Assembly (NCBI GenBank): GCA_025966175.1
Contig: JAOPVN010000307.1
Coordinates: forward strand, 1 to 9,194
Reading direction: 5' to 3'
Source: Modestobacter sp.
GTDB taxonomy: Bacteria; Actinomycetota; Actinomycetes; Mycobacteriales; Geodermatophilaceae
DNA length: 9,194 nt
In this document: piece after piece, positions 1 to 5,659 of the stretch
Layout of the letters: each line of letters begins with the position of its first letter
How positions within the stretch are numbered: the stretch's first letter is position 1
Position numbers and translations under genes: made by a program
The notes under the pieces: model-generated
Told to the model about the DNA's origin: nothing
Database searches by the model: none
The model's input: only the letters and a program-made list of their open reading frames with translations

Positions 1-582
1 CAGCGGCACCTGCCAGGCCCAGCCGCGGTCCGGATCGCCGTAGAAGTGGAACTCGTCCATGACGACGAGGCCGATGTCGGCGTCCGCGCCCTCGCGCAGC
101 GCGATGTTGGCCAGCACCTCGGCGGTGCAGGCGATGATCGGCGCCCCGGCGTTGACGCTGGCGTCGCCGGTGAGCATGCCGACGTTGGCCGCGCCGAAGA
201 CCCCGCAGAGCGCGAAGAATTTCTCGCTGACCAGCGCCTTGATCGGCGCGGTGTAGTAGCTGCGCCGTCCGGCCGCCAGCGCGACGTACTGCGCACCGGT
301 CGCCACCAGGGACTTGCCGGAACCGGTCGGGGTGGCGAGGACGACGTTCGCCCCACTGACCAGCTCGATCAGCGCCTCCTCCTGCGCCGGGTACAGGACG
401 GTGCCGGAGTCCTCGGCCCACTGGGCGAAGCGCGCGAACAGCTCGTCGGGGTCGCTGCCGAGGGAACGCAGCGCCGACAGGTCGGCCGGGTCGCCGATCA
501 GCGATCCGGCCTCGGTGGAGGGCAGTGCGGCGGCGGGGGAGTCGGCCGGAATGAGGTCGGTACCGGCGGGGGAGAGCGTCAT
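1..582 (-). CDS. DEAD/DEAH-box helicase, DUF3516 type, N-terminal part (runs off left edge)
   Basis: This is the first 194 codons of a superfamily 2 helicase that would unwind RNA or DNA using ATP in the cytoplasm. Visible motifs, in order, are a Q-like segment YPAQEEAL (residues about 64-71), Walker A ATPTGSGKS (83-91), motif Ia-like TAPIKALVSEKFF (111-123), a GMLTGD segment (135-140), CTAEVLANIALREG (152-165) and motif II MDEFHFYGD (175-183), so the DEAD box reads DEFH. From memory, this spacing and wording match the actinobacterial Ski2-like helicases that carry a C-terminal DUF3516 domain and are about 830-860 residues long. The C-terminal helicase domain and DUF3516 lie outside the window, so the subfamily is inferred. 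ATG at 580-582 is the only plausible start in this frame after the stop at 628-630. I see no good Shine-Dalgarno sequence. The gene lies 45 bases after the maltokinase-cap-like gene on the same strand and is probably co-transcribed with it. Confidence 0.9.
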   Translation of the reverse strand, partial: MTLSPAGTDLIPADSPAAALPSTEAGSLIGDPADLSALRSLGSDPDELFARFAQWAEDSGTVLYPAQEEALIELVSGANVVLATPTGSGKSLVATGAQYVALAAGRRSYYTAPIKALVSEKFFALCGVFGAANVGMLTGDASVNAGAPIIACTAEVLANIALREGADADIGLVVMDEFHFYGDPDRGWAWQVPL

Positions 583-627
583 CGTGGGGAACAGCGTGCC
601 CGACGCCGCAGAACTTCCCGCACGGTG

Positions 628-1185
628 TCAGCGGACGAGCGCCACCGGGCCGCGGACCGTCGTCCCGTCCGGGAGCGACCAGCCGGCCTCCACGTACCCG
701 GCCGTGCCGGCCTCCGCGTCGAGGACGCGGACCAGGTCGACGACGACGTCCCCGTCGGGGACCCCGGAACAGGTGACCGACGGGTCGAGCGTGAAGCTCT
801 GGTTCTGGTCCTGGGCCTCGACGCGGCCGTGGACGAACGCGTCCAGTGCGGCCGTGACGACCGGGTCGTGCGCGGCGTCGTAGATCCACCGTCGGCCGAG
901 CACCCCGTGCTCGCTCGTCCCGAGCAGCGCCGAGTCGGCCCCGTCCAGCGGCGCGCCCCGGTAGCTCAACGGCACGTGGTAGGTCACCTGCTGCCCGTCG
1001 GCGACGTCGGTGACGAAGATGAACTCCATCCCCACCTCGCCCTCCGGGTCGTCCAGGCGGAAGCCGCCGGCCGGGGTCAGCTGCGGGGCGCGGTCGCCGC
1101 CGGCCCACCACGGCTGCTGCGGGATCCACTGGGCCAGCAGTTCCAGCTTGGTCGGCTCCACGGTGGTCTGGAAGATCTCTGCCAC
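628..1185 (-). CDS. Free-standing maltokinase N-terminal cap-like protein
   Basis: A 185-residue soluble protein, beginning MAEIFQTTVEPTKLELL. The segments GGFRLDDPEGEVGMEF (residues 40-55), YHVPLSYRGAPL (69-80) and LGTSEHGVLGRRWIYDAAHDP (88-108) are the conserved blocks of the maltokinase N-terminal cap-like family. Members are often mislabelled 1,4-alpha-glucan branching protein in actinobacteria. In real maltokinases this cap precedes an aminoglycoside-phosphotransferase-like kinase domain. Here no kinase domain follows, so I would not predict kinase activity; the role is unknown. The GTG start at 1183-1185 is chosen because AGAGG (complement of 1192-1196) sits six bases before it. The frame is open further upstream to 1422, but the upstream translation is Arg/Pro-rich and looks non-coding. 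It is divergent from the dehydrogenase gene and directly upstream of the helicase gene. The family assignment is fairly sure; any function in glycogen or trehalose metabolism would be guesswork. Confidence 0.82.
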   Translation of the reverse strand: MAEIFQTTVEPTKLELLAQWIPQQPWWAGGDRAPQLTPAGGFRLDDPEGEVGMEFIFVTDVADGQQVTYHVPLSYRGAPLDGADSALLGTSEHGVLGRRWIYDAAHDPVVTAALDAFVHGRVEAQDQNQSFTLDPSVTCSGVPDGDVVVDLVRVLDAEAGTAGYVEAGWSLPDGTTVRGPVALVR

Positions 1186-1266
1186 GCCTGACCTCTTCCG
1201 TGCTCGGCGGCCGGGAGGGCCGCGACGCGACCATTCTGGTGCGGCTGCTGCCGGGGGACCGGCTCG

Positions 1267-1293
1267 GGTTCGCCGGCGACGTGGAGCGGGTAG
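1267..1293 (+). promoter_or_regulatory. Possible SigB/SigF-type stress promoter for the dehydrogenase-yidD unit
   Basis: GGTTC at 1267-1271 and GGGTAG at 1288-1293 are separated by 16 bases. Actinobacterial SigB/SigF-class promoters are of the form GTTT, 15-17 bases, GGGTAT, so the -10 matches five of six and the -35 matches the GTT core. Transcription would start near 1300 and leave a leader of about 90 bases before the ATG at 1389. The downstream gene is related to the B. subtilis general stress protein 39 (YdaD), which fits stress control. The match is short and the region is GC-rich, so chance remains possible. Confidence 0.35.
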
Positions 1294-1388
1294 CCGACGA
1301 CGACGCGGCACCGGGCCGGCGCGTTCGACGGGCCGGCCGCGTGAACAGCGCGCGGGGTGCCGCCCGCCCGAGCCTGCCGGAGGAAACC

Positions 1389-2246
1389 ATGTCGTCACCC
1401 CGCCCCGAGTCCCAGCCCGCACAGCAGCAGACCCCGCCCGGCACCCTCGCCGAGATGACCCCCAAGCCCGACCACGGCGAGGAGAGCTACCGCGGCTCGG
1501 GAAAGCTCACCGGGAAGCGGGCTGTCATCACCGGTGGGGACAGCGGCATCGGCCGCGCCGTGGCCATCGCGTTCGCCCGGGAGGGCGCCGACGTCCTGAT
1601 CTCCTACCTCGACGAGCACGAGGACGCGAAGGACACCGCCAAGTACGTGGAGGACGCCGGCCGAAAGTGCGTGCTGGTCGCCGGTGACCTCTCCGACCGC
1701 GCGCACGCCCACACGATCGTGCCGAAGGCGGTCGAGGAGCTGGGCGGGATCGACATCCTGGTCAACAACGCGGCCTTCCAGATGACCCACGAGACCCTCG
1801 ACGAGATCAGCGACGACGAGTGGGACCACACCCTGGCGCTGAACCTGACCGCGATGTTCATCCTCTGCAAGGACGCCGTCCCGCACATGCAGCCCGGGGC
1901 GTCGATCATCAACACCTCGTCGGTGAACTCGGACATGCCCAAGCCCACCCTGGCGCCCTACGCCACGACCAAGGCCGGGATCGCCAACTTCACCGCCAGC
2001 CTGGCGCAGATGTACGGCGAGAAGGGGATCCGGGCCAACAGCGTCGCCCCCGGCCCGGTGTGGACGCCGCTGATCCCGGCGACCATGCCCCCGGAGCAGG
2101 TCGAGAGCTTCGGCAAGCAGGTACCGCTCGGCCGCGCCGCGCAGCCGGCCGAGCTCGCCCCGGTGTACGTGCTGCTCGCCAGCGACGAGGCCAGCTACGT
2201 CTCCGGCGCGCGGATCGCCGTCACCGGCGGCAACCCGATCCTCTGA
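1389..2246 (+). CDS. SDR family oxidoreductase, YghA / general stress protein 39 type
   Basis: A 285-residue NAD(P)-dependent short-chain dehydrogenase. After a polar, Gln/Pro-rich N-terminal tail (residues 1-40) comes the Rossmann fold: cofactor motif TGGDSGIG (48-55), an aspartate after the fourth strand (GDLSD, 99-103), NNAA (126-129), active-site Asn in LALNLT (N152), catalytic Ser in INTSS (probably S178), and YATTK with Y191 and K195. The PGPVWTPLIPATMP segment (221-234) and the N-terminal tail are hallmarks of the YghA/YdaD(GSP39) branch, whose members are about 285-295 residues long. The substrate is not established; homologues act on various aldehydes, alcohols or sugars. The start ATG at 1389 follows GGAGGA (1379-1384); the open frame continues upstream to 1200 but lacks a ribosome site and has low-complexity translation. 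The stop overlaps the yidD start (TGATG), so the two are probably translationally coupled. A stress-type promoter candidate lies upstream. Confidence 0.93.
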   Translation: MSSPRPESQPAQQQTPPGTLAEMTPKPDHGEESYRGSGKLTGKRAVITGGDSGIGRAVAIAFAREGADVLISYLDEHEDAKDTAKYVEDAGRKCVLVAGDLSDRAHAHTIVPKAVEELGGIDILVNNAAFQMTHETLDEISDDEWDHTLALNLTAMFILCKDAVPHMQPGASIINTSSVNSDMPKPTLAPYATTKAGIANFTASLAQMYGEKGIRANSVAPGPVWTPLIPATMPPEQVESFGKQVPLGRAAQPAELAPVYVLLASDEASYVSGARIAVTGGNPIL

Positions 2247-2731
2247 TGGTCTTCGTCTGGGGCTGGGGCGGTGGTCCGCGGCGACGCCGCGGCTGGGGAC
2301 GTCCCGGGCCGGGCTACGGCCGCGGGTACGGGCCGCCGCCCGGGTACGGCGGCTACCGCCGGGGCTACGGCGGTGGTGGCGGCGGCTGCCTGCGCGACCT
2401 CTTCCTGCTCAACACCGGCTGCTGCCTGGCCGAGTCGCTGGGGTGCGGCATGGACCTGTTGCTCGTCGCGCCCAGCACCGTGCGACGGGTCCGGACGGAG
2501 AGTCCCCACGGGCGGCCGGCCGACCGGCTGGTCGCGGCGGTCCGGCTGTACCAGCGGGAGATCAGCCCGCGCCGTCGTCCGTGCTGCCACTTCACCCCGA
2601 CCTGCTCGGCGTACGCGGTCCAGGCGCTGGAACGGCACGGCGCGGGAAAGGGCAGCTGGCTGACCGTCCGCCGGCTGCTGCGCTGCCGCCCGGGCGGCGC
2701 GCACGGTGCGGACCCCGTGCCGGGCTGCTGA
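2246..2731 (+). CDS. yidD: YidD-family protein with Gly/Tyr/Arg-rich, Cys-containing N-terminal extension
   Basis: A 161-residue protein whose C-terminal part (about residues 91-158) is a YidD domain: LVAAVRLYQREISP, CCHFTPTCSAYAVQALERHG, GKGSWLTVRRLLRC and a final GADPVP. YidD is a small membrane-associated factor that helps YidC insert proteins; normal members are about 70-110 residues and usually sit in the rpmH-rnpA-yidD-yidC cluster. Here none of those genes is nearby. The extra N-terminus has a low-complexity region rich in Gly, Tyr, Arg and Pro (5-47), then a short hydrophobic, Cys-rich segment (48-75: CLRDLFLLNTGCC followed by LAESLGCGMDLLLVAPS). Nine cysteines occur in total (48, 59, 60, 67, 113, 114, 120, 147, 161). 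The ATG overlaps the upstream TGA (TGATG) and lacks its own Shine-Dalgarno sequence, which points to termination-reinitiation after the dehydrogenase. It is probably a second yidD-like gene, but that cannot be shown from this window. The extension may anchor it to the membrane; this is inference. Confidence 0.85.
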   Translation: MVFVWGWGGGPRRRRGWGRPGPGYGRGYGPPPGYGGYRRGYGGGGGGCLRDLFLLNTGCCLAESLGCGMDLLLVAPSTVRRVRTESPHGRPADRLVAAVRLYQREISPRRRPCCHFTPTCSAYAVQALERHGAGKGSWLTVRRLLRCRPGGAHGADPVPGC

Positions 2732-2735
2732 AGGA

Positions 2736-2786
2736 CCCCGCTGCCCCCCACCACCCGCAGGCTCGCGGTGGGTCCCTGCAGCGGGG
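2736..2786. terminator. Long hairpin between convergent yidD and mmuM
   Basis: Outer arms CCCCGCTGC (2736-2744) and GCAGCGGGG (2778-2786) pair perfectly over nine bases. Inner arms CCCACC (2747-2752) and GGTGGG (2767-2772) add six more pairs inside. It lies within the 60-base gap between two convergent stop codons, so it can serve both strands. There is no clear U-tract on either side, which is common for actinobacterial terminators. Confidence 0.6.
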
Positions 2787-2791
2787 CCGAT

Positions 2792-3697
2792 TCACCGGAC
2801 GGCGGCGGCGATGGCTCGGACGTCGTCCGGGCGCACCCGGCAGCAGCCGCCGACCAGCCGGGCGCCGGCGGCCAGCCATCCCGTGACGTCGCCGACCCCG
2901 GCCTGCCCGGTCCACCGCCGGGCGGCGGCGTCCCAGACCTCGCCGCTGTTCGGACAGGCGACCACCGGCTTCCCGCTCGCGGCCGCGGCGACCTGCACGG
3001 CCGCCGGGACGCCGGCCGGGTCGGTGCAGTTGACCCCGACGGCGATCACCGGGTCGACGTCCCGGGCCATCGCGAGGACGTCGGCCAGCGGCTCGCCGCG
3101 CCGGGTGCGCACGACGCCGTCCGGCCCGGTGACCGCGGTCAGCGAGATCCAGGCCGGCGCGCCCAGTTCGGCCAGCTCGGCCAGCAGCGCCTCCACCTCG
3201 GCCGCCGCGGGCAGCGTCTCGCAGGCGAGCACGTCCGCCCCCGCCTCGGCGAGCACGTGCAGCCGGGGCCGGTGGAACTCCCGGAGCTCGGCCACGGTCA
3301 CGTCGTCGACGTAGTCGCCGGTGTACTCCGAGCCGTCGGCCAGGAAGGCGCCGTACGGGCCGACGGAGGCGGCCACCCAGCCGGTGCGCCCGGCGGCGGC
3401 CAGACCGTCGCGGGCCAGCGTCACCGAGCGGGTCATCAGCGTGCGGGCCTGGCCGGCGTCGATGCCCGCGGCCGCGAACCCGGGGAAGGTCGCCTGGTAG
3501 CTGGCGGTCGTGGCCACCTGCGCGCCCGCCGCGGCGAAGGCGGCGTGCGCGCCGACGATCGCGGCCGGGTCGTCGCGGAGCAGCCGGGCCGACCACAGCG
3601 CCGAGGTGACGTCGTGGCCGCGGGACTCGAGTTCGGTGGAGAGGCCGCCGTCCAGGACGAGGGGGCCGGCGGCGAGCGCCTCGGCGAGGGGGGTCAC
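2792..3697 (-). CDS. mmuM: Homocysteine S-methyltransferase
   Basis: A 301-residue cytoplasmic enzyme of the zinc-dependent homocysteine S-methyltransferase family. It transfers a methyl group from S-methylmethionine (or S-adenosylmethionine) to homocysteine to give methionine. Seen in the sequence: N-terminal LVLDGGLSTELESRGHD (residues 13-29), a TTASYQATFPGF strand-loop (63-74), VAASVGPYGAFLADGSEYTGDY (108-129), ACETLP (158-163), and the three zinc cysteines in GVNCT (C224) and GGCC (C285, C286). Length matches MmuM (about 300-310). The start is called as GTG at 3695-3697. A G-rich run sits immediately before it, too close for a normal Shine-Dalgarno sequence, and there is no better ATG or GTG upstream before the preceding gene ends, so the start is slightly uncertain. 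It follows the membrane-protein gene with a 26-base gap, so the two are likely co-transcribed. Confidence 0.94.
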   Translation of the reverse strand: MTPLAEALAAGPLVLDGGLSTELESRGHDVTSALWSARLLRDDPAAIVGAHAAFAAAGAQVATTASYQATFPGFAAAGIDAGQARTLMTRSVTLARDGLAAAGRTGWVAASVGPYGAFLADGSEYTGDYVDDVTVAELREFHRPRLHVLAEAGADVLACETLPAAAEVEALLAELAELGAPAWISLTAVTGPDGVVRTRRGEPLADVLAMARDVDPVIAVGVNCTDPAGVPAAVQVAAAASGKPVVACPNSGEVWDAAARRWTGQAGVGDVTGWLAAGARLVGGCCRVRPDDVRAIAAAVR

Positions 3698-3723
3698 CCC
3701 CTCGATGGTCCCCGTTCTCAGGC

Positions 3724-4449
3724 TCAGCTCGTGGGCCTGCCCCGGCGGTCGGCCGCCACGAAGGCCACGGCCAGGGCGAGCGGGGCGACCCCGGCGATCC
3801 CGGTCATGGCGAGAACGTCGCCCAGGCCGGCCGCCGACAGGTCGGGGGAGGAGAGCAGCGCCCAGCCGAGCGCGCCCAGCGGCAGGGTGACCAGGCCGGT
3901 GCCCAGCGCCGCCCGGATCCGTGCGGCTCGTCCGGCGTGCCCGGCGAGGACCCCGGCGAGGACGGCCGGGACGAGGGGCACCGCGCAGCGCAGCAGCAGG
4001 TCCGTGGGCCGCTGGCCCGTGCCGGCGAAGGACGCGAGCGACAGGTCAGCTGACAGCGAGACGACGGACGCCCCGGCCAGCAGGCCCCACCATGTGTGCG
4101 CCGCCCCGGCGGAGCGCAGCGTCCGGGTGGGCCGCACCAGCCGGCCGGCGACCCACACGCAGACCACGGCGCACAGCAGCAGGAAGCTGAGCAGCGACTG
4201 CGGGACGGCCGACACCCCGCCGGCGTCCCGTTGCGGCAGCTGCCACGGCTGCCTGCCGAGCAGCGCGAGGACGACGGTCAGCCCGGCACCGACCGCGACC
4301 AGCACGGCCGGGGGCAGCAGGCGGGTGGTCGGGTCGACGGTCGCGGGTTCGTCCGCGCGCTGCAGGGGCGCCTCGGGAACGACGTGCTCCTCGGTGACCA
4401 CGTAATTGCCGGTCACGAGGTGGAGTCGGGCCGGGGCATCCTGCGTCAC
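3724..4449 (-). CDS. Six-helix membrane protein of unknown function
   Basis: A 241-residue protein that I do not recognise. The first 42 residues are polar and cytoplasm-like (acidic, with TTR before the first helix). Six hydrophobic stretches follow at about 44-64, 84-102, 119-141, 151-170, 180-200 and 208-232, ending in a short basic tail DRRGRPTS. There is one loop rich in Arg (103-113) between helices 2 and 3 and another (171-179) between helices 4 and 5, consistent with a positive-inside layout with both termini in the cytoplasm. There is no signal peptide, catalytic motif or transporter signature that I can name. The GTG start at 4447-4449 is the only reasonable one. It overlaps one of three CGTCAC-type elements, and no strong Shine-Dalgarno sequence is visible. 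It is upstream of mmuM on the same strand (26-base gap), so a link with methionine or S-methylmethionine uptake is possible but unsupported. Confidence 0.78.
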   Translation of the reverse strand: MTQDAPARLHLVTGNYVVTEEHVVPEAPLQRADEPATVDPTTRLLPPAVLVAVGAGLTVVLALLGRQPWQLPQRDAGGVSAVPQSLLSFLLLCAVVCVWVAGRLVRPTRTLRSAGAAHTWWGLLAGASVVSLSADLSLASFAGTGQRPTDLLLRCAVPLVPAVLAGVLAGHAGRAARIRAALGTGLVTLPLGALGWALLSSPDLSAAGLGDVLAMTGIAGVAPLALAVAFVAADRRGRPTS

Positions 4450-4474
4450 CCGCCGAGCGTCACACTCGGTGACG
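4443..4474. promoter_or_regulatory. Three CGTCAC elements at the membrane-protein start, two forming an inverted repeat
   Basis: GCGTCAC occurs at 4443-4449 and again at 4457-4463. The second copy faces its reverse complement GTGACG at 4469-4474 across the five bases ACTCG, giving an inverted repeat CGTCAC-N5-GTGACG. The first copy contains the GTG start codon of the membrane-protein gene (complement). The position, in the 188-base divergent space just before a start codon, fits an operator or an RNA hairpin over the translation start. No regulator can be named. Confidence 0.35.
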
Positions 4475-4626
4475 GATGCGGCCAGCCGAACGGGCGACGT
4501 TCACCGGACCGGGCGACAGGCCGTCGCGCTGCGGTGCCACGGCGGCAGTCCTGGGCCGCCGCTCACCCGACCGTGGCCTCCCGGCGGCCCACCTCGCTAT
4601 GTTGACGGTGCCAGTACCCGCCGGAC

Positions 4627-4640
4627 GGAGGATGGCCGTG
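4627..4640 (+). promoter_or_regulatory. Shine-Dalgarno site that decides the start of the PhnB-like gene
   Basis: GGAGG at 4627-4631 directly touches an in-frame ATG at 4632, leaving no spacer. It lies six bases from an in-frame GTG at 4638-4640. Normal spacing is 5-9 bases, so GTG at 4638 is the better start. A possible -10 hexamer TATGTT (4598-4603) lies further upstream without a convincing -35. Confidence 0.65.
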
Positions 4641-5051
4641 ACTTCCCGCCTCAATCCCTACCTCAGCTTCCCGGACACGGCTCGGCAGGCCCTGGAGTTC
4701 TATCGAGGGGTGTTCGGCGGAGACCTCACGCTGAACACCTTCGGCGAGGCGGGCGCGGCCGAGGGGGCCGATGCCGACAAGGTCATGCACGGGCAGCTCG
4801 AGACGCCGGCCGGGTACACGTTGATGGCCTCCGACACCCCCGCCGGCATGGACCGCACCGTCGGCACCAACGTCTCGCTCAGCCTCAGCGGGGACGACGC
4901 CGACGAGCTACGCGGTTACTTCGCCAAGCTCTCCGAGGGCGGGGCCGTCACCATGCCGCTCGAGAAGCAGATGTGGGGCGACGAGTTCGGGATGTGCGTC
5001 GATCCGTTCGGTATCGCCTGGATGGTCAACATCTCCCAGCCGGTCGGCTGA
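4638..5051 (+). CDS. PhnB-like VOC (glyoxalase-fold) protein
   Basis: A 137-residue protein of the vicinal oxygen chelate superfamily, PhnB/YjdN branch. Seen in the sequence: LNPYLSFPDTARQALEFYRGVFGG (residues 5-28), HGQLETPAGYTLMASDTP (51-68), GTNVSLSLSGDD (76-87) and the closing WGDEFGMCVDPFGIAWMVNI (113-132), all typical of this group at the usual length of about 135-150. The biochemical role of PhnB-like proteins is not settled; despite the name there is no phosphonate gene nearby. The canonical metal-site residues of true glyoxalases are not clearly conserved in this branch. The GTG start was chosen by ribosome-site spacing, which removes two residues relative to the ATG. It converges on the histidine phosphatase gene with only 14 bases between stop codons. 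Confidence 0.88.
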   Translation: MTSRLNPYLSFPDTARQALEFYRGVFGGDLTLNTFGEAGAAEGADADKVMHGQLETPAGYTLMASDTPAGMDRTVGTNVSLSLSGDDADELRGYFAKLSEGGAVTMPLEKQMWGDEFGMCVDPFGIAWMVNISQPVG

Positions 5052-5052
5052 G

Positions 5053-5081
5053 CGTTCGCAGTCGTTCAGTCGCCTCGAACG
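5053..5081. terminator. Weak hairpin at the convergent PhnB-like/sixA junction
   Basis: CGTTCG (5053-5058) and CGAACG (5076-5081) can pair over six bases with a 17-base loop. The hairpin spans the 14-base gap between convergent stop codons and the last codons of the phosphatase gene. The stem is short and there is no U-tract, so this is only a candidate bidirectional terminator. Confidence 0.25.
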
Positions 5082-5569
5082 GTGACGTCGTCCAGTCGAG
5101 CGACGCCCGGCGCGATCGCGGCGAACGGGGTGGGGAGGGTGAACACCGCCACCCCTCCGGTCGGGAACCCGGCCTCGACATCGCGTCGGGCCGCCGGGTT
5201 GCCCTGACCGTTGTCAAGGACAGCGGTGAGCTCCCCGATCGACGGGTTGTGGCCGACGACGGCCAGGGTCCGCACGTCCTCGGGGGTCTCCCCGATGGCC
5301 GCGAGCAGCGCCTCGACGGTGTTGTCGTAGATCCGCGGGTCGACGATCGGCCGCGGGCCCTGCAGCAGTCGCCCCGCGGCCTCCCAGGTCTGCACGGCCC
5401 GGCGGGCAGGGGAGACGAGCAGCCGGTCGGGCACGAATCCGGCCTGCTCCAGCCAGGTCCCGATCGCAGCGGCGTGCCGGGCTCCTTGCTCGGTCAGCGG
5501 CCGGTCCGCGTCGACCGGGCCGTCGGCGGCCTTGGCGTGGCGGACGAGCACGAGTCGGCGCGGCTGCAC
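5066..5569 (-). CDS. SixA-type histidine phosphatase
   Basis: A 167-residue cytoplasmic protein of the histidine phosphatase (phosphoglycerate-mutase-like) superfamily. The catalytic RHA motif is at residues 10-12 (LVLVRHAKA, with H11 as the likely phospho-acceptor). Supporting elements are PLTEQGARHAAAIG (24-37), SPARRAVQTWE (53-63) and the second active-site histidine in VVGHNPSIGEL (H107). Size and the HNPS motif fit the SixA subgroup, which removes phosphate from phosphohistidine proteins such as ArcB or the PTSNtr protein in proteobacteria; actinobacterial targets are unknown. The GTG start at 5567-5569 lacks a Shine-Dalgarno sequence but has promoter-like elements ending six bases before it, suggesting a leaderless mRNA. 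It is divergent from arfB (90-base gap). Confidence 0.9.
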   Translation of the reverse strand: MQPRRLVLVRHAKAADGPVDADRPLTEQGARHAAAIGTWLEQAGFVPDRLLVSPARRAVQTWEAAGRLLQGPRPIVDPRIYDNTVEALLAAIGETPEDVRTLAVVGHNPSIGELTAVLDNGQGNPAARRDVEAGFPTGGVAVFTLPTPFAAIAPGVARLDDVTVRGD

Positions 5570-5604
5570 CGGCCGAGTCTGGCACCGCCGGCAGGCGCCG
5601 TCAT
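5567..5604 (-). promoter_or_regulatory. Possible leaderless promoter of the sixA-like gene
   Basis: Read on the minus strand, ATGACG (complement of 5599-5604) is followed after exactly 17 bases by CAGACT (complement of 5576-5581), then six bases and the GTG start codon. TGAC in the -35 and the A and final T in the -10 match the consensus; the first T of the -10 is missing. The spacing would place the transcript start at the GTG. No Shine-Dalgarno sequence competes. Confidence 0.35.
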
Positions 5605-5659
5605 CGCGGACGGGGGAAGTCGGTGGTCCCGCACCGCGGTCAGCAGGGAGGATGAGAGC

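Noticed and set aside
46..1191. A 381-codon open frame on the plus strand opposite the helicase and cap-like genes
   Set aside because: Arg/Gly/Val-rich translation without domains; it is a shadow of two minus-strand genes with clear family motifs.
1207..1223. GCGGCC-GGGAG-GGCCGC hairpin in the divergent gap as a regulatory element
   Set aside because: Six-base GC-only arms like this are expected by chance in DNA of this composition, and nothing else supports a role.
1200..1388. A 63-codon N-terminal extension of the short-chain dehydrogenase
   Set aside because: The frame is open, but the sequence is Arg/Ala-rich, unlike the family, and a strong GGAGGA site precedes the ATG at 1389.
2592..3596. 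A 334-codon minus-strand frame overlapping mmuM and the end of yidD
   Set aside because: The translation is almost entirely Arg/Gly/Ala-rich and lies out of frame with mmuM, which has all three zinc cysteines.
2768..4405. A 545-codon open frame on the plus strand opposite mmuM and the membrane protein
   Set aside because: Low-complexity translation and no ribosome site; the opposite strand carries a recognisable enzyme and a clean six-helix protein.
4406..5659. A 418-codon N-terminal extension of arfB
   Set aside because: It would overlap the PhnB-like gene in another frame and the sixA-like gene on the other strand. ArfB proteins are about 140 residues long, and GGAGG precedes the GTG at 5660.
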